Below, piece by piece: positions 16,484 to 26,299 of a stretch of DNA of 27,918 nt. The DNA lies in contig JBAMDO010000393.1 of NCBI GenBank assembly GCA_037074765.1, forward strand, positions 1 to 27,918, in the 5' to 3' direction. Below the pieces are notes generated by a model, which was not told the origin of the DNA, did not search any database, and was given only the letters and a program-made list of their open reading frames with translations. Source of the DNA: Mansonella perstans. Taxonomy: Eukaryota; Nematoda; Chromadorea; Rhabditida; Onchocercidae. The first letter of the stretch is position 1; each line of letters opens with the position of its first letter. The translations under genes and the position numbers were made by a program.

Positions 16484-16562
16484 CTCCCAAAGGGAGGAGA
16501 GAGAAGAAGCTATAGTGGTTCTAACTCTTTTATCGCTCTGTGTTGTTGTTGTTGTTCTTTCA
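16484..16562 (-). other. Short tail between gag-protease stop and 3' LTR
   Basis: Only about 80 bp separate the stop from the 3' LTR, whereas an intact BEL/Pao element would carry several kilobases of pol here. The coding strand shows CAACAACAAC repeats, a pyrimidine-rich run and then TTTGGGAG abutting the LTR; the short purine stretch GGGAG is the only candidate polypurine tract. Confidence 0.55.
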
Positions 16563-18482
16563 TCACATTCCATTGTTTGATACGGCTGTTGCTTGTATTG
16601 CGCGATTTCTTATTTGGATAAATTTGAAGTAGTCCGTCCCGATGAGTATATCCGGTTGTTTCCAATAACTTTTAGGGCCTTCTAATTGGTCCTGGTTGAT
16701 TATCGAGGTTAAATCCTGATCCTTTAAGTTGATTACTTGTAACTTATTTGTCAAGTAATCGATCGTGTTAGCCTCAAACCAGATAACCTTATCCTGTCCT
16801 ATTTTTGCTTCAATTTTTACTTTGGTTGTGGGATATCGCATTGGTTTCTTAGTCCCAAATGAAGCAATTCGTATTTCACCTTCTTCTTTTCCTTGAAGAT
16901 TAAGGCGCCTTGCTAAATCCTTAGTTATAAAGGATAATTGCGAGCCGCTATCAAACAATGCTAGGGCCCTTTCTTGGATTTTTGGGTTTCTTGGGTTACC
17001 CACTGTGATTTCTTTGCACAGGAGTAAAACTTCTTTGGCTCCTTGATTTGACCCTCGTATCGTTGAATTGGTCGAGGTTGGAGAATTCGGAGTTTGATCG
17101 ACTGGCCCAGCATTTTGTATGCCATAATTGATATGACACAATGCACTATGGTGTGGACCTTTGCAGTAGAAACATTTTTGTTTGCACCTATTGCAATCCT
17201 TTACCTCATGTCCTTTGTTAAGACAATTGAGGCATGCTTTGATTACCCCCAGGCGTTCCAGTCGTTGTTTGAGGGTGGGATACTCCTGGCAGTTGGTATC
17301 CCAATGTTTCTTGTTACAAAAGGCACAAGGTCTCCGTGGTTTTCTCGTTGTAACCTCTCTTGACTCGGTGACCGCTGTATGACCTTTTGAATTAGATTGC
17401 TCGTTTGCAGCTAAGGCAGATGTTTCTCCTTTGGTATTACGTGGAAACTTGTGAGGCTTATGATCTTGTGAATCCTTTGCCTTTCCACTACTAGAGAATT
17501 GACTTCTGGCAATTTCCTCTTTTCTTTCAATCAGTTTCCATAAGAATGATCGGAGTTTAGCAACCGACCATACTTGTTCTTTCTCTTTTTGTTCATACAC
17601 CTTCTCTATAGCCCAATTCGGCAGTCTTGCCTCGATGATGTATTCAAAGGTAGATTGTTCCAGATTCTCCCCTAGGGCTTCCATCTGTCGGAATACTCTT
17701 TCCATCGCTTCGACTGTTGCTTTCCAATCTCTTTCGCTCCCCTTAATGGAATCCAATTCCTTGAAGAGGGACTTCTTGATGGTAGACGTTTTTCCAAATT
17801 TATTGATAAGAATATCTTTTATTATTTCATAATTTTCGGGAGCGATGTCGTAGCCCCTGACGGCTAGCAAAGCTTCCCCTCGGAGACAAGAGAGTAAATA
17901 ATTTAACTTTTGGATGGCTGGAATCGGGTGCTTGTGGACTGCGGCCTCAAAGCCACTCCAAAATTGTCTCCATAACCTAGGGTCACCACTGAATGTTGGC
18001 AGGGGTAATTTAGGCAGGGTAACTGTTGATTCAACTGGTCGTGGCACTTGTTGTTGGAGTTCTTGTGGGACTGGTGATTCTATTTTAACCCTACCTAGTC
18101 CCTTTAATGTTTCTTCAATCTCCTGTAAATGTAATTCCCAAAGCACATGCAATTCCCTAGCGCTAGTTAACAAAGTTAAAATACCTTTTTCACTGGTCAC
18201 TTTCGCATATCTTTCTTCCTCTTCCATCTTCTTCGGCGGCGACGAAACTGTCCGAATAAATTCCATCCATTTTTCATTGGTCGATTCGATCATGCCAATG
18301 TATAGTTCGAGGAATTTGATATTTTGTTTGAGGATTCTTCTTCTTCCTTCGCATTGTTTGGAGAGCTCGTTGTTTGGTAGCTGCTCGTCGAGAGGCGTTA
18401 AGTCCAATCCTTTGGTTTCCTCGATGAATCGTCCCAACTTCTGTAGTACCGGTTCTATTTTCACAATAAAGTTGCTCGACAT
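16563..18482 (-). CDS. gag: BEL/Pao-type Gag-protease polyprotein, 639 aa
   Basis: Structural polyprotein of the retrotransposon. From the ATG at 18482, residues 1-150 are helical and charged. Residues from about 155 (PKLPLPTFSGDP and on) to about 325 are the DUF1759-type capsid region of BEL/Pao Gag. Three zinc knuckles follow: C386-C389-H393-C398, C417-C420-H425-C430, and C437-C440-H444/445-C449, for RNA binding. An aspartic protease-like domain (DUF1758 type) has its catalytic DSG at 511-513 and the family motif DILIGTDYF at 611-619. The ORF stops at residue 639 with TGA TGA, just where pol would begin, so pol has been deleted. There are no internal stops or frameshifts despite LTR ageing. 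The frame is also open upstream to 18602 through the LTR end, but no ATG occurs in that extension. Confidence 0.92.
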   Translation of the reverse strand: MSSNFIVKIEPVLQKLGRFIEETKGLDLTPLDEQLPNNELSKQCEGRRRILKQNIKFLELYIGMIESTNEKWMEFIRTVSSPPKKMEEEERYAKVTSEKGILTLLTSARELHVLWELHLQEIEETLKGLGRVKIESPVPQELQQQVPRPVESTVTLPKLPLPTFSGDPRLWRQFWSGFEAAVHKHPIPAIQKLNYLLSCLRGEALLAVRGYDIAPENYEIIKDILINKFGKTSTIKKSLFKELDSIKGSERDWKATVEAMERVFRQMEALGENLEQSTFEYIIEARLPNWAIEKVYEQKEKEQVWSVAKLRSFLWKLIERKEEIARSQFSSSGKAKDSQDHKPHKFPRNTKGETSALAANEQSNSKGHTAVTESREVTTRKPRRPCAFCNKKHWDTNCQEYPTLKQRLERLGVIKACLNCLNKGHEVKDCNRCKQKCFYCKGPHHSALCHINYGIQNAGPVDQTPNSPTSTNSTIRGSNQGAKEVLLLCKEITVGNPRNPKIQERALALFDSGSQLSFITKDLARRLNLQGKEEGEIRIASFGTKKPMRYPTTKVKIEAKIGQDKVIWFEANTIDYLTNKLQVINLKDQDLTSIINQDQLEGPKSYWKQPDILIGTDYFKFIQIRNRAIQATAVSNNGM

Positions 18483-18547
18483 GGTTCCCGGCTCGTGGCA
18501 CCGAAAAATATTGTCGGGAAAATTTTTGTAACGTGGCACAGTCGAAT

Positions 18548-18569
18548 CACAAACTTGAGTGATTAAACC
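18548..18569 (-). other. Second, degenerate SL1-like 22-mer in the 5' LTR
   Basis: It begins GGTTTAATCACTC and ends TTTGTG, matching SL1 at 19 of 22 positions in the same orientation. Its start is 50 nt downstream of the first SL1. The other LTR has the same copy at 15857-15877, one base shorter. Confidence 0.7.
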
Positions 18570-18597
18570 GTTGCGTTGAGTTGAGCTGCGTTGATAC

Positions 18598-18619
18598 CTC
18601 AAACTTGGGTATTTAAACC
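18598..18619 (-). other. SL1 sequence with one mismatch inside the 5' LTR
   Basis: Counterpart of the exact SL1 in the other LTR. It differs by one A for T in the GGTTTAAATACCC portion. It lies about 137 nt upstream of the gag ATG, in the position of the mRNA leader. Confidence 0.88.
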
Positions 18620-19194
18620 TTTATTTAGAATAATTGGATAATCGCGAGAATAATGTAAAAATTATACAACGCGTATTTAATGGTAACATTAATATATAAT
18701 AAAAATGGTAATGATGAGGAGAACAGAACCAGTAGCCGTTGATGTGAATAAATCCCAAAAATGGTCTTTTTGGTATTTTTGGGATGATTGATAGTTTATA
18801 TAGTAGTAACTGAGTACTGTAGGCGGAGAAAAGCTGGTATCAATGAGCTAAGTTACAAGAAACTAAAGATCATAAAAAACGAAATCCTTTGTAAAGACAA
18901 GCTGGATTGAAAAGGTACAATACATTGCATGTAAGCATAACCATCAAACAAAGAATTTCGACACAGTTACACAATGGCTTTGTTTAATAAGATGTTAATT
19001 GCAGCTCCCTCTTTGTTAGTTTATGGTAGGAAAGAGGATTGACAGCTTATAACTGGATGTGAGGTTAGATTACAACAAAGAAATAGGAAATTAATCTTAA
19101 CATCATAAAATTAATTGGATGACTCATAAAGACATTAATACAATTAGATTTAAACCTATTGGGATTTTCGCGTTATGAATTTCGCGACACCACT

Positions 19195-19547
19195 GCTTTT
19201 TTTTTTTTTGGTCTTATCTGTGCCGTATGATTCCATCGCATGATCCCGTCAGTTTATAAACTAAGTTTATGTTTTCCATTTATCGCTTCTGAATTCGTTC
19301 TCAATGGAATTTCTGATGTGAAATATATAAAAATGCCAATGCATAGAAAAGATTAAGAAAACACTCACTACTTAATGATTAAGTTAAAAGGAATCTAAGA
19401 TTTACAATATTTGAAGATCCTTAGTGTTATGAAGCTATTTCATGCTTCAAACATGCAAACATGTTCGTTAACTAGGCTTGTTATTTACTTCGTTGATCGC
19501 AAAAAAATCAGAATCGCTAAGCAATAGTATGACGAATTACACAGTTT
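19195..19547. other. Noncoding gap between retrotransposon and inverted repeat
   Basis: A T-rich tract begins at about 19197, then AT-rich sequence without an open frame of interest. Nothing else is seen here. Confidence 0.5.
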
Positions 19548-20458
19548 GTGAATAGCTGTTAAATTTGAATTGTGGAAAACACGACTGGAAATAGTAAATG
19601 TTATTCCTGGAAAACCCCAGAACGTGATCACTTATGCTAACATCTCAAATTTGCATATTTTCTATTTTGGTGTTATCTTGCTTAATATAAGCATAATAAA
19701 ATGTTCTTTGACATACTAAGCACATAATTTCCTTATTCTAAAAAAAAACATGAATTGATCTAAAATTGTTCATTTGTCAGTTGTCATTTTCTTTTTTGTT
19801 CTATATACTTTCAGAAACTGAAAATCTTCACAAAAATCTTAATTGTTCTTGAATTTCATGTTCTACGTTATTTAGGAGCATCTAATTTTGTAAAAATTTG
19901 CAAATTCCTTTGATGGAATTTTTTTTCCCAAGATAACTTCAGTTTTCACATTCAGCTAGCGTGATGAGATTAGACGATAATTAATGAATTCGAGTAATAT
20001 CCCACTTTGTTAAACAATGAAATTCTATTGATGTCAAAAGTTTTTTAAGTAGAAGTTCTGTAACTTCCAATATCCTGCAAAAAACACATTTCTCTAAATA
20101 GTGGTCAAAATGAGCTCAGAAATTTGGGAAAAATTCATTCTTCAAGAGGATTAACCGTAATTAGTTCGACCTCACTAAAGTTAGACTACCAGTTTTTAAG
20201 CAAAAGTAAGAATCAAGACCTCATCTCTCTATTTTTTTTTCGAGTATCTATTGTCCAATCACTCACCAGGTAGCTGCTTTGATCACCTTTTTACTTATCA
20301 CCTGAATTTTTGCTATCCCACTGACGCAACATTACTCCATACTCTGGAAAAGTCGCCTTCTATTTTAAATTTGTGTGATCACGTTCTGGGGTTTTCCAGG
20401 AATAACATTTACTATTTCCAGTCGTGTTTTCCACAATTCAAATTTAACAGCTATTCAC
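19548..20458. repeat. 911-bp segment bounded by a perfect 84-bp inverted repeat
   Basis: Positions 19548-19631 are the exact reverse complement of 20375-20458, with 743 bp between. The arms could be terminal inverted repeats of a small non-autonomous DNA transposon, but the bases just outside show no target duplication and the 743-bp spacer codes for nothing recognisable. A transcript across it would fold into a long double-stranded stem. A cloning or assembly artefact is also possible given the perfect identity. Confidence 0.75.
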
Positions 20459-20821
20459 CATCGCAACTTGACATCTTTTATATGGTAGATATGGAATCAG
20501 CGAATAGTGAAGGATTAACAGCATTATATTTCCATATATCTTGCTTTATTGATGGATAGTTTCATTTTGATATAATTACAATGAAAAAAGTGTTCCTAAT
20601 TCAGAAAAAGAATTGAAATTGCAAAATCAGTTAAAAGGGTTGAAATCAATGTTAGAAATTGTTATCAAGTACAGAAGTAGTTTTTGGTTTTTCTTTTTTC
20701 ATATGTAAAATGAAGCAATTACTTTATTTTTTTTCTTATTTTGCGTAGAACATTATACTAAGAACATTATACTCTTTGAAATGCTCTATGAATCACTGCG
20801 TTAATGTTTCTTACGCTTCAG
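20459..20821 (+). other. Intron or upstream sequence of the protease gene
   Basis: It ends in the acceptor TTACGCTTCAG before the first recognised exon. A 13-bp direct repeat, AGAACATTATACT, occurs twice near 20745-20775. No second exon is supported here. Confidence 0.4.
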
Positions 20822-21424
20822 TTAATTCAAACACTGGCAAAATACTTTGGGCTTCCCATAGATATACGAATCGAGCGAGCCACAAAGCAGTATAATAGCA
20901 TGGATTGTGGAATGTTTGTTATTGAATTTACTCGACATTATATCGAGGTTTGTTGAGAATTTTGTCCTGTCATTTATATTTCAGTAATACCATATCTGAA
21001 AACTTTTATGCGACCATCATTTGCTTAACAAATAGTTGAATCACTGCAATAGAAAAATAGCTAAATATGGCCTAGATATACTGCGAAACAGCAGTGATGG
21101 TGAAAAAGATTTTGTTAAATTGCATCCCATGGTATGATTGCACTAGAATTTATGATAGTATACTCTTTTTCCAATATCAAGTTATCCAGAAGGACTAATA
21201 CTGAGTTAAGTTTAAGCTGAATGTGCTGTTGAGCGTTCCATCTTGTGGAGGACTGTTCATGCCACTATACTGTGTTTGGAAGGTAATCAAGTTACAACTG
21301 CTCCAATTTGTAGAGTTTGAAACGGGATGAATTCAGTGTTGATTTCACGCAACTGAAGGCAGATGATGTTAAGAAGCAACGGAAGGTGTGGGGTTCATTG
21401 ATTCGTTCATTGGCCGAAGAGTAG
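20822..21424 (+). CDS. C-terminal two exons of a SENP8/DEN1-like deneddylase (peptidase C48)
   Basis: Ulp1-type cysteine proteases cleave ubiquitin-like modifiers; the SENP8/DEN1 branch removes NEDD8. Exons 20822-20947 (42 codons) and 21314-21424 (36 codons plus TAG) join in phase across a GTTTGT...TTGTAG intron. The first carries KQYNSMDCGMFV, with the catalytic cysteine of DCG and the preceding oxyanion-hole glutamine. The second ends VKKQRKVWGSLIRSLAEE, resembling the C-terminus of SENP8 (recalled, not searched). The catalytic His-Trp and Asp exons lie upstream and were not found. An open stretch at about 20460-20530 reading FYMVDMESANSE vaguely recalls the Asp region, but no in-phase donor follows it. 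The gene may extend upstream through large introns or be 5'-truncated. Confidence 0.75.
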
Positions 21425-21605
21425 GAGAGAAACTTTTGCTTTGTCATCCATAATTCTTTTTGCTGACTGGCACCTTATTTTTTGCAGTAGTAACAGCTAA
21501 CCGCAGTGATTATTCAGCTTATTTCGATGCTAATCTAATTGCCCTTTTCCACATTTCCTTTTTTGTTGTTTGTTTCATTTGTTTGCTTACATTTTTTGTC
21601 GCGCC

Positions 21606-21611
21606 AATAAA
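21606..21611 (+). terminator. Poly(A) signal AATAAA of the protease gene
   Basis: Canonical AATAAA about 180 nt after the TAG stop, a normal 3' UTR length for a nematode gene. Confidence 0.55.
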
Positions 21612-23013
21612 ACAGAATTATTCCCTTTCTGAATTGAGATTGCTGCTTATTTAGATTCTTAATTCCATTTCCATTTATCTTTTAGTTTGTTTTCTGTCAT
21701 AAGCAGTTCAGTCCAAGCACTGCCTGAGAATGTCTTTCCGTTTAAAAACGCAAATATCGCTTTTCCCGAAAATATTGTTCACAGTTTCTTTCTCTATCTT
21801 CAAATTTTTTCTTGCGTTGTGCTTGCACTGCGAAGTTTATTTTAGCATTGGTATCAACTTTTTTCATATATTTACTGTCCGAAATAGTCGTTCATTTACG
21901 ATAGAAATGACTGTTTTTGCATCCCAATCCTTGCGGCGCATTAATATGAAAAGACTTCGAAACTTTCGTTCTGGATTTTTCAGTACTCGACTTATAATCC
22001 ATTATTTTTTGACAGGTGAACTATAATGTCAACGAAGCTGTAATTTTAAATAGAAGTTACAAATTTCTTTTTACTGTAGCCTCCGTTTTTTATCAGTTTT
22101 TGTGTTCTTGTATTTTTTGTAAGTATTTTTCAATCTTTCTGAGATTGAATGTCGGGTACAAACCCTTATCATCTTTTATGTTGATTTGTTTCATTTTATT
22201 TATCTAATTATCGCTGCTTATGTCATGATGCAAGCTTTAATTGTGCTGTTTATGATTCAAACATCATTTCTGGAAAAAGTTGGGAATTGAAGGTGTAAAT
22301 GAGAAGAGAGCGAGTTCTATTGATTTCCTAATCATGATAAATTGTTTTTAATGGAAAATATTACTTAATTTAATACAAATCCTCATTATTTGTGTTATCC
22401 ATGACAGACTGCATGTGATCCTGATGCAATGGCTGTAAAAGATCTGCAAAAAAAAAAAAAAAAAAAAAAAAAATATGCAGAAAACGGCTCTCAAGTAGTT
22501 TAAATATTTCTGTTGTTTATCCAGCAGTATGATCTCTGTGTATTTACTGAGCTTATTAATGAATCTTTGTATTTTCTAGAATTGTTACGTATCATTTCTT
22601 CATTCCTGTATTGTGGAAAAGAACGCGTTTTTTACCTCGTTATTATTTGCATTCCAGAGTTGTTTGAGAATGAATTAGGCTAACAATTTCCTTATTTTAG
22701 AACTAGATAAGCTTAGAGAGTTACTATTTATGCAGTGGATTCATTGGTAATGTTTGGCTACATAATGAGTATTTTTGTTTTTATAACATTAAATGAGTTT
22801 TTTTAATGAGTTTTTATAACATTAAAAAAAAAAAAAGAAAAAGTGTTATGTAAAAAAAATAAAATACTGTTATAATGAAGGTTATCGAAGCATCCTGCTT
22901 AATTAGATGTTAGTGTTTCGGTCCCGACTGTTCAGTTTTATTAAACTGCATTGTTTTCTTGGCTTTCTTGAAGCTCTCAGGAATCTTTCCGGCTTCTTTC
23001 GATTTACTATCTT
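21612..23013. other. Intergenic AT-rich sequence
   Basis: Open frames at 21730-22026 and 22016-22207 are Phe-rich and unrecognised. A run of 26 A occurs at 22448-22473. A short direct repeat, ATGAGTTTTTATAACATTAAA and a variant, lies near 22765-22830. Confidence 0.45.
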
Positions 23014-23061
23014 TACGGCGCCAGTGTGAGATCTATGTCCAGATCTCATATTGGCGCTGTA
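23014..23061. other. 48-nt hairpin with a 21-bp uninterrupted stem
   Basis: TACGGCGCCAGTGTGAGATC and one further T (23014-23034) pair without bulge with 23041-23061 around the 6-nt loop ATGTCC. Three pairs are G-U on the plus-strand RNA. The sequence is GC-rich against an AT-rich background. It could be a small-RNA precursor, a structured 3' element or a relic of a palindromic transposon. Stem length is near that of a microRNA precursor, but the loop is short. Confidence 0.6.
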
Positions 23062-25080
23062 CAAAAAAAAATTATTGTGCCGATTGAAAACTGTTTGTAT
23101 GAATTTGGTTGCGCAACATTACTGGAAAGTGGTAATGAAGTGTGATTAATGATTTATTGGAAGTGAAATGAGTAAACATAGAAGGTGGATGCTTTTTTAC
23201 AGTAGATCTTTTTGGCAAATTTCAACAGAGAACGTTTTCAGCGTAGTTATGTGATTTTCGATTCTCTAATTTTCATCATAAAATGCTCTGGCTATTTTGT
23301 TTTTTTCAAAAGTTTGGAATATCAAAACTCGTTATGTCAAAGTTTTTTGAAATTTCTGTGACTTTAACTTAACAGTATTTAATATAACCCTGTACATACA
23401 TATTTCGTAGTAGTTACCGTCCTCCCACATTTTAAATTCTGAACGAGAGTATTTCCCAATTTCCGAAATTAAATGATTTCGATTTCTTTTAAAGCCTTCC
23501 TTAATTAAACGACGTTGTAATTGGACTGTTAGTAATGCTATTGTTGTATGTTATTGTTATTTAATTACTGCTAACCACTGTTCTTTGGTAAAATAGAGCA
23601 AAATTTTAAGTGTTAGGACCTCATTTTAGATTTAGATTCTGCATAGAAATATTAAAAAAATTTTCGAATTTCATCATATATAGGGTGTAATTTCCTTATG
23701 ATAATGATAGTGCAACACTTATTGTTTTGTTTTATTGCTGTTAATCACTGTTATTAATTTTATGTTGTAATAGTGATTATTTTGTTTCACTGATTTCAAC
23801 ATTTTTTTATAATTAACGGTGAAAAACAAAATAAAACGATAGTGTACTTTTCCCTAATTTTGACAAGAAATAATGTAGGAAAATATATATGAGGAAATAT
23901 TTTTGCCGCTCCTGCACTTTGTTTTCTGTTTTGGCGTTATTTTTTTATTTTGACTACTCATAAATGAATTGATTTTGAATAAGTTTGAACACTTTTGAAC
24001 ATATAAGGGGCACATTACACTTCTAGGTTGCACTTTTTTTTTTACAATTGATTTCGAGGAAAAATTTCCGCGAGTTATCGTCTTTTAAGTGAACATATAA
24101 GGAGCCACATTACACATCATTCATTTCATGTTTTTTACTTCGAGAAAGGATTTTTTATTTTTTCCATTGCAGTGTTTTCATTTGCCAAAATTTTCTTTTA
24201 TATCAAAATAAGAGATATCTGCACTTATAGCCTGTAACAGAGTTAACTTGATGGAGTATTTCATTTCTTTAATGCTAGTGAAGTAGCAGTTAATTGGAGT
24301 TTTCTGTTGGATGAATTTTTTTGTTATTCGCTATAAATGAGCAAATGACGAGGATATTCATACCTTGTTCACGGTCATATATTTCTCTGAAGGAGATCGT
24401 TGGATATTTCCCTGGCAAAATTATTGAAATGAACAGGTTACCGACAAAGGGAACATTCATGCTCTTATAAAAGCCAGTTTTATTAATTTTCAAATATTTC
24501 AATTGCTTTTAATTGATACCATACAGTTAATTTTAGTACATGTTAAATCAATTTTTTAGAAATTGATCTGTTGTGGTGTTGACTGGTGAGTGTAGTTGGA
24601 GACATGATTAGTCATGGAAATATTGATTTCCTCCTATATTAGATGGTTTAAAAAATTAATAAGTCAAAAGAGTTGTTTAGGACGATAATTACGATCAACG
24701 AATAATTTGAATTCGTAGATAAAATTTTGCCTTTCTTTGAGAATTATCCAGAATAAATATAGTGTTATGACTGTGGTAAAGGAGTCCCACCTGTAGAATT
24801 GATTGAATTAGAGGAAAGAAACAACAAAAATTTATACGATTTACAATATACTATGACATCTCTGTTCTTTGAAACTGTGGAATTCGTTCAAATTCATCAT
24901 TTTAGTGACGGCTCTGTTTCAAATGCCAATTATATATAATTAATCAATGAGTAGATAAAATCAACAATAAAAATTACAAACTTCTTCTTCTCTACTGAAA
25001 AATATGCTATCGTTCACTAAATAGTGATACAAATAAGTTTGCCAATATAACATATAAACAAGAATGTAATAGATCGGATA
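23062..25080. other. Intergenic AT-rich sequence with a short duplicated motif
   Basis: No gene is recognised; the longest frame is minus 24290-24502. The 25-bp motif starting TGAACATATAAGG and ending CACATTACAC occurs at 23996-24020 and again, with small changes, at 24090-24115. Confidence 0.45.
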
Positions 25081-25411
25081 ATTAGTATAAATTATGTATC
25101 AATTGCTGGTGGTATAAATTATGTATAAGCCTATTAGTATAAATTATGCTGGTAGTATAAATTATGTATGCCTATTAGTATAAATTATGTATTAATTAGT
25201 ATATTATGCTGGCAGTATAAATTATGTATGCCTATTAGTATAAATTATGTATTAATTAGTATATTATGCTGGCAGTATAAATTATGTATGCCTATTAGTA
25301 TAAATTATGTATTAATTAGTATATTATGCTGGCAGTATAAATTATGTATGCCTATTAGTATAAATTATGTATTAATTAGTATATTATGCTGGCAGTATAA
25401 ATTATGTATGC
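25081..25411. repeat. Minisatellite with a 60-bp unit, about 5 copies
   Basis: From about 25142 to 25411 the sequence repeats with an exact 60-bp period; consecutive full units from 25201 are identical. Each unit contains two related half-units built on AGTATAAATTATGTAT. The left edge (25081-25141) holds diverged copies of the half-unit. One frame stays open across the array because 60 is a multiple of 3, giving a 20-residue peptide repeat that is not a real gene. Confidence 0.9.
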
Positions 25412-26299
25412 TGGTAATTTTATCAAAGATAAATCCAGATTTATTTAGGAGTAATAATATAGTGAAGAAGATTTTTGGAGTGTTCTGAAATATTTTATTT
25501 AAATATTTGATTTTGACGAAATTTATGCATTTAATAACATCGTTGCTATTTATACTGAAGTATCGTACAAACAGTGTAAAGAAATATTTTTGTTAGTACT
25601 GCTATAATATATAATTGATTCAATTGAAGCAAGCTGGAGGCCTTTATACGTTGTTGCAACTGGATAACATGTTCTCGGATTATTGATTATAACGACAACT
25701 CATCTCAATCAAGTTCGGCAATTCACAATTCCGGTAATTACAAACAAACTTATCAATTTAAAAAACAAATCATTCCTCTGTATGGGAGCAGGTTGTTGGA
25801 ACACTATTTGCTAATAAATAGTTTTGTGTACAATTAAAGCGTACACAATGCAAATTTTAGCTTCTCTGAAGTGTTATTGTAATGAAAGGTTGAATTTGTG
25901 AAAGAAACTTCCACAAAAGAAGGATTCAAAGAATATCAATCTTCTCGTTTATATCGAGAGTAGAACAAGTTTGATAGTTTTCGTCTCTTTTAACTGTTTA
26001 ACATTGCTATTTAAAAAAACTATTATAGTTTTCACGTAAATTTGAAATAGAATGTTTGAAAAAAAAGAAGGTGAAAAGTTAGTGTGATAGTGATGAATCC
26101 TGCAGGATGTAACGCCTTGACACGTAAACGTACGTCAACTAAAACATACGTTCAACTCGTATGTTTTACAGTGTATCAAAATACTGTGCTGCAGTAGGCG
26201 GCTACAGTACTATGCACAAAAAAGGCATGATGATCATTTGTTTTCCCGGAATGGTGAGTGCCAATTTTTACAACAACATGTCAGAATGATAAGTGTGAT
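25412..26299. other. Intergenic sequence with a small perfect hairpin
   Basis: No gene is seen. At 26140-26168 TAAAACATACG pairs perfectly with its complement around the loop TTCAACT (11-bp stem). ACGT-containing words cluster just before it. Confidence 0.45.

Larger units (their letters stand above)
18512..19189 (-). repeat. 5' LTR (678 bp) of the retrotransposon
   Basis: On the minus strand it starts TGTCGCGAAATTC and ends TTTTCCCGACA. It contains an SL1-like leader with one mismatch at 18598-18619, AATAAA directly before it at 18620-18625, and a second leader-like 22-mer at 18548-18569. Relative to the other LTR it has about 14 extra bases close to its outer end (near 19172-19185), partly a duplication of TTTCGC. 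A perfect 11-bp hairpin, ATCCCAAAAAT with its complement, lies at 18752-18785. Confidence 0.9.
15815..19194 (-). mobile_element. Non-autonomous BEL/Pao-type LTR retrotransposon with gag-protease only
   Basis: The element spans 15820-19189 and is flanked by the 5-bp direct repeat CCACT (15815-15819 and 19190-19194), a target-site duplication of the length usual for BEL/Pao. Its termini are inverted (TGTCGGGAAAA against TTTTCGCGACA, 10 of 11 matching). It reads on the minus strand: 5' LTR on the right, gag-protease in the middle, 3' LTR on the left. The internal region is only about 2.0 kb and lacks reverse transcriptase, RNase H and integrase, so movement would need enzymes from another element. 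The two LTRs differ by roughly 18 substitutions plus a few indels by eye (about 3 percent), so the insertion is not brand new. A long uninterrupted gag in a pol-less element matches what has been called a TR-GAG element. Confidence 0.9.

Noticed and set aside
18483..18511. Possible tRNA primer-binding site just inside the 5' LTR
   Set aside because: The plus strand reads GGTTCCCGGCTCGTGGCACC like a tRNA 3' end, but it ends in G instead of A, sits 8 nt from the LTR edge, and the T-loop falls out of register, so I do not call it.
17914..18531. 205-codon plus-strand ORF opposite gag
   Set aside because: Antisense shadow of the gag capsid region. Its translation is Ser/Leu/Cys-rich with no recognisable domain, while the minus strand carries clear Gag motifs.
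25168..25488. 106-codon ORF with a 20-residue repeat
   Set aside because: Consequence of the 60-bp minisatellite being a multiple of three; no other sign of coding.
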